From: Streptomyces sp. NBC_01210 | GTDB lineage: Bacteria; Actinomycetota; Actinomycetes; Streptomycetales; Streptomycetaceae | Direction of reading: 5' to 3' | Assembly: GCF_036010325.1 (NCBI RefSeq) | Contig: NZ_CP108549.1 | Coordinates: 3,720,001 to 3,784,000 of the forward strand | DNA: 64,000 bases | Shown: piece by piece, positions 58,637 through 64,000 of the stretch | How the letters are laid out: every line of letters starts with the position of its first letter | Numbering within the stretch: the stretch's first letter is position 1 | Position numbers and translations under genes: made by a program | The notes under the pieces: generated by a model | Seen by the model: only the letters and a program-made list of their open reading frames with translations | Told to the model about the DNA's origin: nothing | The model's database searches: none

Positions 58637-59730
58637 CCTTCGGCGCGATACGGAGCCTTCCGTGCCAGTACACGGTAGGCGTTGCCCCGGTTCGCCGACC
58701 GCGCTGCCGGCAGGATGAGGACATCGAGGAATCCCGCCAGAGCGAGAGACGGGGCCTTCGCCACGAGGGCCGCCTTCCGTGACATCCGGTATCCGGTGCC
58801 GCGGCTCGGCAGCCAGGGGGCGTCGGGATCGGGCATCAGAGCGTTCCAGAATTGCACCGTGGCCATCAGGAGGTCGGCCCCCGTCTGGTGTGCCATTCCG
58901 CGCTCTTCGGCCACCGGGTCCAGGCCGCGGTTCCTCAGCGCCTCTTTGAGATTGCCGATCGGGAACATGTGCAGATGCTGGGGCTGGCACCACGGGTTCC
59001 AGCGCCGGCCGAGGACACGGCTCAGCGGCCACTCGGGGTCGGGAACCTCGATCAGCAGATGCCCCCCGGGCGGGAGCACCCGGGCTGCCGCGTCCAGCTC
59101 CGCGAAGGGATCAAGGGTGTGCTCCAGGTAGTGGTGCATGCTCACCACGTCGTAGCGCCCCGTCAGGTCGTCGGCCAGCTCGGGGAACGGCCCGCGATGG
59201 GACCGGTCGATCCAGCCCCGGCGTACTCCCTTGTCGACCCCGTCCCCGAAGTCCAGGCCGTCGAATACGGCGTTGGGCCAATGAGCGCGGGCCGCCCGGC
59301 AGAAGTGTCCGTGCCCGGCTCCCACGTCCAGCCAGGCCTTGGGCGAGGCGTGACGGTCGAGAAACGCGATCCGCCCCCGGTAGGTGGCCGCCTGGAGCTT
59401 GAACATCCTCTCCCGGAGGGCCTCTTGGTAACCGTCGTAGCAGTCACGGTAATAGAATTCCAGCCCCTCCGGGGTAAGACGCGGGTTCTGGAACACATGG
59501 CCGCAGCCACCACATTCCTCAAGTGTGAATCGCCCCGGCTTGTGCTGGACCACATCCGGGCTCCGCAGCAGCACCTTCAGTGCGGCCGAATTGCACCAGG
59601 GGCATTCGGTGTTCCGCGGCTCGAGGAAGCGATCCACCCCGATACTCATTTCGGATTGGTAGCGCATCCGGGATGCGGCCATGTCGCCGGTGCCCCCGAC
59701 GTAGGCGGTCGGGGTTTCTTGGGCAGCCAT
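58633..59730 (-). CDS. SAM-dependent methyltransferase with N-terminal zinc ribbon
   Basis: A 365-residue class I methyltransferase. Two CxxC pairs (CPWC near 43 and CGGCGH near 74) form a zinc ribbon like that of NDP-sugar C-methyltransferases. The SAM-binding loop is WLDVGAGHGHF (about 132-142), and the catalytic region has MHHYLEHTLDPFAELD and LLIEVPDPEWPL. It probably methylates a sugar or a small metabolite. The ATG at 59730 has AGGAG 5 nt upstream. No partner sugar gene lies next to it. Confidence 0.88.
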   Translation of the reverse strand: MAAQETPTAYVGGTGDMAASRMRYQSEMSIGVDRFLEPRNTECPWCNSAALKVLLRSPDVVQHKPGRFTLEECGGCGHVFQNPRLTPEGLEFYYRDCYDGYQEALRERMFKLQAATYRGRIAFLDRHASPKAWLDVGAGHGHFCRAARAHWPNAVFDGLDFGDGVDKGVRRGWIDRSHRGPFPELADDLTGRYDVVSMHHYLEHTLDPFAELDAAARVLPPGGHLLIEVPDPEWPLSRVLGRRWNPWCQPQHLHMFPIGNLKEALRNRGLDPVAEERGMAHQTGADLLMATVQFWNALMPDPDAPWLPSRGTGYRMSRKAALVAKAPSLALAGFLDVLILPAARSANRGNAYRVLARKAPYRAEG

Positions 59731-60126
59731 AGGAGCTCCTTCGGGCCTTCGGGATGGCACCGTTTCGCTATGTCACCTGACTATGGATTTTCAGGGTGGC
59801 CACTGATCAGGTGAGGCGATGGCACGTAACAGACGAGGCCCTCGGGCTGTTGAGCGAGATATTCGATGTCTCAACTCTTCAGCCAGGGAGCCTCATCGAT
59901 GACGCATCCTGCCGCGCTGAACCTGCCGCACGCCCTCATGGTGTGGGTGACATGCTGATCGTCACCCGGGTGGGCGACGTTTACCGTCATGGCCGGCTTT
60001 GAATGCGGCAACCGAAAGCGTCTGTTCAGACTGTGCGGGCACGGCGAAAGGACCGATGGCGAATGCCACCGCCACGCAGGGAGCACATACCGCGGTGCGT
60101 ACCGTCGGGTGTGTTCCACTGTGGGC
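59731..60126. other. 396-bp region without a convincing gene
   Basis: A 68-codon plus-strand frame (59796-60002) crosses it but shows no recognisable domain or ribosome site, so I do not call it. The stretch probably holds the promoter of the methyltransferase and may be scar DNA beside the deleted glycosyltransferase. Confidence 0.4.
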
Positions 60127-60417
60127 ATGCCGGAGATCGGGATTTCGGTCGTCGTGCCGTGCTGCGAAGAGAATGAAGTGATCGAAACCTTTCGTGCTGC
60201 CTTGACCGCTGAGCTCGAGCCGATCGGTGAGCCCTATGAGATCTGCTACGTCGACGACGGCAGCGGCGCCGGTACGGCAGAACGGCTGCGGGAATGGGCG
60301 GCCACCGCGCCGCAGGTGCGCTGCACCTCCTTCAGCCGGAACTTCGGCAACGAGTCGGCCCCCCTGCGGCCCGCCCGCGTCCTCCCCGTCGCCGGCACAG
60401 CGGCACCCAAGCCATGA
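60127..60417 (+). pseudogene. GT2 glycosyltransferase with a large internal deletion
   Basis: The 96-codon frame starts like a DPM1/ArnC-type GT2 (ISVVVPCCEENEVIETFRAALT, YEICYVDDGSG) and reaches FSRNFGNE, where intact relatives continue for another 200 residues (normally NFGKEAA). Here it jumps to PLRPARVLPVAGTAAPKP and stops. The stop overlaps the GtrA start (ATGA), the normal junction of such pairs, so the ends of the gene are kept and the middle is lost. The catalytic domain cannot fold as a normal GT2. Confidence 0.8.
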
Positions 60418-60818
60418 ACCCGCCCGCCCTTCACCAGTTCGCCGTCTTCGCCGCGATCGGCCTCGCCAACACCGCGGTCTACTACGCCGTGTACGTCGTG
60501 CTGAACCTCTGGATGCCCTACCTGGCCGCCCACGCACTGGCATACGCGGTGAGCCTCGCCGGGTCGTTCCTGCTCAACTCGTACATCACACTGCGAACCC
60601 GCCCTACCTGGCGGGCCTTCTTCCGCTTTCCACTGTCCGGACTGGCCAACCTCGCGGGCAGCGGCATCCTGCTTCATCTGGCCGTGAGCCGGCTGCGCAT
60701 GGACGAACAGTTCTCGGCGCTCGTCGCCGGCGTGCTGGTGATGCCCGTCTCGTTCCTGATCACCCGCTGGGCCATCACCTCCGGCGCGAAGCCGGAGGTC
60801 GCGCGGACCATCCCATAA
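60414..60818 (+). CDS. GtrA-family membrane protein
   Basis: A 134-residue protein with four helices (about 10-30, 38-58, 70-92, 100-120). It has the GtrA pattern FAVFAAIGLANTAVYYAVYV and ends FLITRWAI. It normally works with the GT2 gene upstream, with which it shares an ATGA overlap, in moving polyprenyl-phosphate sugars. Since that partner is broken, the protein may be idle or may serve another transferase. Confidence 0.85.
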   Translation: MNPPALHQFAVFAAIGLANTAVYYAVYVVLNLWMPYLAAHALAYAVSLAGSFLLNSYITLRTRPTWRAFFRFPLSGLANLAGSGILLHLAVSRLRMDEQFSALVAGVLVMPVSFLITRWAITSGAKPEVARTIP

Positions 60819-60935
60819 GGGGCGACGCGGGGGCGACGCGGAGCGCTTCCGCTTCGTTGTCGAGGCGCTGCTCACCGGGTTCGACCGGGCCCGGCCGTAG
60901 CCTCGGAGAAAGCAGCACGACGAGAGGACGCGCCC

Positions 60936-61802
60936 ATGCCCCCAGTCATCGCCGTCACCGGAGCCGGCGGACAGATCGGCGGGCGTCTCGCGCGGCGGCT
61001 CTCCGATCAGGGAGTGGGCGCGCGGCTGCTGGGGCGTGATCCCGGACGGCTGCCGGAGCTCGCCGGATGCGTCAAGGCGCCGCCCGCGGCCTACGGGGAC
61101 GGGGAGGCCATGCGCCGGGCGCTCGACGGGGCCGACACGCTCTTCCTGGTGTCGGCACACGAGGCGGCCGACCGGGTGCGGGAGCACATCACCGCCGTGG
61201 ACGCGGCCGTCGCGGCGGGGATCGGGCGCATCGTGTACGTCTCGTTCCTGGGCGCCGCACCCGATGCGACCTTCACCTTCGCGCGCGACCACTGGCACAC
61301 CGAGGAACACATCCGGGGCACAGGACTCGCGTACACCTTCCTTCGCGACAACCTCTATCTGGCCGGGCTGCCCGCCATGGCCGGCGCGGACGGGGTCATC
61401 CGCGGGCCCGCCGGGGACGGGCGCGTGGGGGCGGTGGCGCACGAGGACATCGCGGATGTCGCCGCTGCCGTGCTGCTCGGGGACGGGCACGACGGGGCGA
61501 CGTACGACGTCACCGGACCCGAGGCGCTCTCCCTCGACGAGGCCGCCGCGGAGCTGACCCGGTTCACCGGGCGACAGGTCACCTATGTGCCCGAGACCCA
61601 CGAGGAGGCGTACGCCTCACGGGCCAAGTACGGCGCGCAGCAGTGGGAGGTCGCCGGCTGGGTGTCCTCCTACGAGGCCATCGCCAACGGCGAGATGACC
61701 ACCGTCTCCGATGTCGTGCCACGGCTGACGGGCCGTCCGGCGCAGACCTTCACCGCGTACCTGGCCGGGCACCCGCGCAGTTACCGGCACCTCTTGCCCT
61801 GA
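60936..61802 (+). CDS. NmrA/SDR-family NAD(P)-binding oxidoreductase
   Basis: A 288-residue atypical short-chain dehydrogenase. The dinucleotide-binding motif is [16 protein letters not shown] (about 6-21), and the sequence then follows the NmrA/QorB type ([31 protein letters not shown]). The classical Tyr-Lys pair is not evident, as is common in NmrA-like proteins, so it may be a redox sensor or quinone reductase. The end overlaps the convergent hutI gene by 22 bp. Confidence 0.85.
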   Translation: MPPVIAVTGAGGQIGGRLARRLSDQGVGARLLGRDPGRLPELAGCVKAPPAAYGDGEAMRRALDGADTLFLVSAHEAADRVREHITAVDAAVAAGIGRIVYVSFLGAAPDATFTFARDHWHTEEHIRGTGLAYTFLRDNLYLAGLPAMAGADGVIRGPAGDGRVGAVAHEDIADVAAAVLLGDGHDGATYDVTGPEALSLDEAAAELTRFTGRQVTYVPETHEEAYASRAKYGAQQWEVAGWVSSYEAIANGEMTTVSDVVPRLTGRPAQTFTAYLAGHPRSYRHLLP

Positions 61803-62950
61803 CGCCAGACCTCCGAGACGAGCGGCACGCCCGGCCGGTAGGCCAGATGGACATGGCTCGGCGCATCGAGCAGGGCGAGATCCGCGCGGGCGCCGGGGGT
61901 GATGCGGCCGATGTCGGTACGGCGCAGGGCCGCCGCGCCGCCCGCCGTGGCGGACCAGATCGCCTCGTCCGGGGTCATGCCCATGTCCCGTACGGCGAGC
62001 GCGATGCAGAACGGAACGGAGGAGGTGAAGGACGAGCCCGGGTTGCAGTCCGTGGACAGCGCGACGGTCACACCCGCGTCGAGCAGGCGGCGGGCGTCGG
62101 GCCACTGCGCGCGGGTGGAGAACTCCGCGCCGGGGAGGAGCGTGGCGACGGTCGCGCCGTTGGCGAGCGCGTCGACGTCCGCGTCGGTGAGGTGCGTGCA
62201 GTGGTCGGCGGAGGCGGCGTCGAGCTCGACGGCGAGCTGCACGCCGGGGCCGTAGCTGAGCTGGTTGGCGTGGACGCGCGGGTGCAGGCCCTTCGCCTTG
62301 CCGGCGGTGAGGATCGCACGGGCCTGGTCGCCGTCGAAGGCGCCCTTCTCGCAGAAGACGTCCACCCAACGGGCGTACGGAGCACAGGCGTCGAGCATCT
62401 CGCCGGTGACGAGGGCGACATACGCGGCGGGGTCGTCGGCGTAGTCGGGCGAGACGATGTGCGCGCCGAGGTAGGTGACCTCGTCGGTGTGGAGCGCGGC
62501 GATTCGAAGGGCGCGCGCCTCGTCCTCGACGGTGAGCCCGTAGCCGGACTTGGTCTCGAAGGTGGTGGTGCCCTGGCGGAGGGCCTCGTCGAGGTAGCGC
62601 GTGAGGTTGGCTTCGAGCGCCTCGTCGGTGGCCGCGCGGGTCGCGGCGACGGTGGTGCGGATGCCGCCGGCGGAGTAGGCGCGGCCGGACATCCGGGCGT
62701 TGAACTCCTGGGTGCGGTCGCCGGCGAAGAGGAGGTGGGAGTGGGAGTCGACGAAGCCGGGGATGACGGCGCGGCCGCCGGCGTCGTACGCCTCGTCGGC
62801 GTCGGGCGCGCTTGCGGCGGGGCCGGTCCAGGCGATGCGGTCGCCGTCGATGACGACGGCGGCGTCCTGGAGGAGACCGATGGGGCCTTCGCCGAGGGCG
62901 GGGTCGTTGGTGACGAGGCTGCCGATGTTGGTGATGACGGTGGTGGTCAT
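61781..62950 (-). CDS. hutI: Imidazolonepropionase
   Basis: A 389-residue amidohydrolase that opens 4-imidazolone-5-propionate to N-formimidoylglutamate in histidine degradation. Metal ligands are the HxH of [13 protein letters not shown], the His in VHANQLS, the His of HCTHL and the Asp of [15 protein letters not shown] is typical of HutI. The ATG at 62950 is 29 bp after the stop of the deiminase gene, so the two are probably one operon. Confidence 0.95.
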   Translation of the reverse strand: MTTTVITNIGSLVTNDPALGEGPIGLLQDAAVVIDGDRIAWTGPAASAPDADEAYDAGGRAVIPGFVDSHSHLLFAGDRTQEFNARMSGRAYSAGGIRTTVAATRAATDEALEANLTRYLDEALRQGTTTFETKSGYGLTVEDEARALRIAALHTDEVTYLGAHIVSPDYADDPAAYVALVTGEMLDACAPYARWVDVFCEKGAFDGDQARAILTAGKAKGLHPRVHANQLSYGPGVQLAVELDAASADHCTHLTDADVDALANGATVATLLPGAEFSTRAQWPDARRLLDAGVTVALSTDCNPGSSFTSSVPFCIALAVRDMGMTPDEAIWSATAGGAAALRRTDIGRITPGARADLALLDAPSHVHLAYRPGVPLVSEVWRQGKRCR

Positions 62951-62979
62951 GGGTTCCTCTCGGTGGGGGACACGCAGCG

Positions 62980-64000
62980 TCAGGAGCGCAGGGCCGCGAT
63001 CGACTCGGCCAGCGCCCGCGCGACATCCGGGATCAGCGTGTGCACCCCGTCCCGCACCACATGGCGGCCTGCCACCACCGTGTGGCGCACATCCGCCGCC
63101 GTCGCCGCGAAGACCGCTGTCTCCGCCGCCAGGCGCGGCACCGGACCCGCCGTGCGGACCGAGTCCAGGGCCACCGTCGCGAAGTCCGCCGACGCGCCCG
63201 GCTCGAGGCGGCCCGCGTCGTGCCATCCCAGTGCGGCGTGGCCGTCTTCGGTCGCGGCCCGCAGGAGAGCCGCGGCCGTCCAGTGGCCGCGTGTCCGGGT
63301 GCGCAGGCGTTCGTCCAGCTCCATGGCGCGGGCCTCTTCGAGCAGGTCGATGACCGCGTGGCTGTCGCTGCCGAGCGACAGCGGTGAGCCCTCCCGCTGC
63401 AGCGTCGCCGCCGGGCCGATGCCGTCCGCCAGGTCGCGTTCCGTCGTCGGGCACATGCAGGTGCCGGTGACGGAGGAGCCCAGCAGCGCGATGTCCTCGT
63501 TCGTCAGGTGCGTGTTGTGGACGCCCGTCGTGCGTGGGCCCAGTACGCCGTGGTCGGCGAGCAGGCGCGTGGGCGTACAGCCGTATGCCGCCCGGCACGC
63601 GTCGTTCTCCGCCGTCTGCTCGGAGAGGTGAACATGGAGCGGGGCCCGGCGGGCCTCCGCCCACTGAGCCACCGTGCTCAGCTGCGCGGCCGGCACCGCG
63701 CGTACGGAGTGGATCGCCGCGCCGATCAGCGCATGGTCACTGCTCTTCAGCGCGGAGGCCCGTTCCGCCCATGCCTCTGCCGTGCCGTCGGAGAAGCGCA
63801 ACTGGTGCTTGTTCGGCGCCTCGCCACTGTGCTTGTTCCTGATGGCGGACGACAGATATGCCGTGTCCAGCAGCGTGATCCGGATACCCGCGTCCGCCGC
63901 CGCCGCGATCAGTGCCTCGCCCATCGCGTTCGGGTCGGAGTACGCGACACCGCCCGGCGCGTGGTGCAGATAGTGGAACTCGCCGACCGCCGTGATCCCG
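62980..64000 (-). CDS. hutF: Formimidoylglutamate deiminase (5' end outside window)
   Basis: About 340 C-terminal residues are visible; the gene continues beyond the right edge. It is an amidohydrolase that deaminates N-formimidoylglutamate to N-formylglutamate. Visible features are FHYLHH close to the right edge, [24 protein letters not shown] and [12 protein letters not shown] (metal Asp). The protein runs in the same direction as hutI. An ATG at 63924 is internal and not the start. Confidence 0.93.
   Translation of the reverse strand, partial: GITAVGEFHYLHHAPGGVAYSDPNAMGEALIAAAADAGIRITLLDTAYLSSAIRNKHSGEAPNKHQLRFSDGTAEAWAERASALKSSDHALIGAAIHSVRAVPAAQLSTVAQWAEARRAPLHVHLSEQTAENDACRAAYGCTPTRLLADHGVLGPRTTGVHNTHLTNEDIALLGSSVTGTCMCPTTERDLADGIGPAATLQREGSPLSLGSDSHAVIDLLEEARAMELDERLRTRTRGHWTAAALLRAATEDGHAALGWHDAGRLEPGASADFATVALDSVRTAGPVPRLAAETAVFAATAADVRHTVVAGRHVVRDGVHTLIPDVARALAESIAALRS

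Noticed and set aside
59796..60002. A 68-codon frame in the gap before the deleted GT2
   Set aside because: No ribosome binding site, no recognisable domain; HVTDEALGLLSEIF only faintly recalls a transposase start and is too short to support an insertion sequence.
1..64000. tRNA, rRNA, prophage, integrase or complete insertion sequence
   Set aside because: I looked for cloverleaf-like segments, integrase/transposase motifs and flanking direct repeats and saw none that hold up. The accessory blocks show no mobility genes inside the window.

Overview
The window is chromosomal DNA from a high-GC actinobacterium, almost certainly Streptomyces. Third codon positions are G/C-rich, GTG and TTG starts are common, WhiB is nearly the textbook 87-residue protein, and there are many LytR-CpsA-Psr (LCP) enzymes, LAXTG/LPXTG wall-anchored proteins and SigB-family regulators. 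The order whiB, fbiA, fbiB, GDP-mannose pyrophosphorylase, LCP, TIGR03089, fadE-type dehydrogenase, purE, purK matches, from memory, the M. tuberculosis segment around Rv3260c-Rv3276c, so the left half is old conserved actinobacterial core.

Layout. 0-5 kb: the end of a DUF5719-like secreted protein, a giant membrane glycosyltransferase and whiB. 5.6-8.7 kb: a candidate cysteine-codon leader peptide, a cysteine dioxygenase-like cupin and the F420 genes fbiA/fbiB. 8.7-14 kb: an unknown protein, a DNA glycosylase, a nucleotidyltransferase, a PGRP-type amidase and TIGR03089. 14-24 kb: five LCP ligases with a GT2 and a thioesterase. 24-33 kb: acyl-CoA dehydrogenase, UDP-glucose dehydrogenase, a CGNR regulator, a frameshifted VOC gene, two M19 dipeptidase paralogues (one without catalytic ligands), purE/purK and GtrA. 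33-37.5 kb: a two-component system and a POT peptide transporter behind a candidate attenuator. 38-42.4 kb: a four-gene surface operon with one LPXTG and one LAXTG protein. 42.5-44.8 kb: an RsbW-like kinase, a STAS antagonist and a divergent SigB-family sigma factor. 44.9-55.6 kb: an exopolysaccharide-type cluster. 55.8-60.8 kb: P450, racemase, methyltransferase and a deleted GT2 next to GtrA. 60.9-64 kb: an NmrA-like oxidoreductase, hutI and hutF (cut by the right edge).

Functionally the window is mostly about the cell envelope: precursor supply (GDP-mannose, UDP-glucuronate), assembly (GT2s, membrane glycosyltransferases, flippase), attachment (LCPs), modification and trimming (deacetylase, GH26-like hydrolase, amidase) and surface proteins. 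F420, purine and histidine-degradation genes are interspersed. The strongest leads are the unnamed polysaccharide cluster (with an 8 x 30-bp repeat inside its GT2), the LPXTG/LAXTG/WxL-like operon, the Cys-rich leader before the cysteine dioxygenase, and the catalytically dead dipeptidase paralogue.
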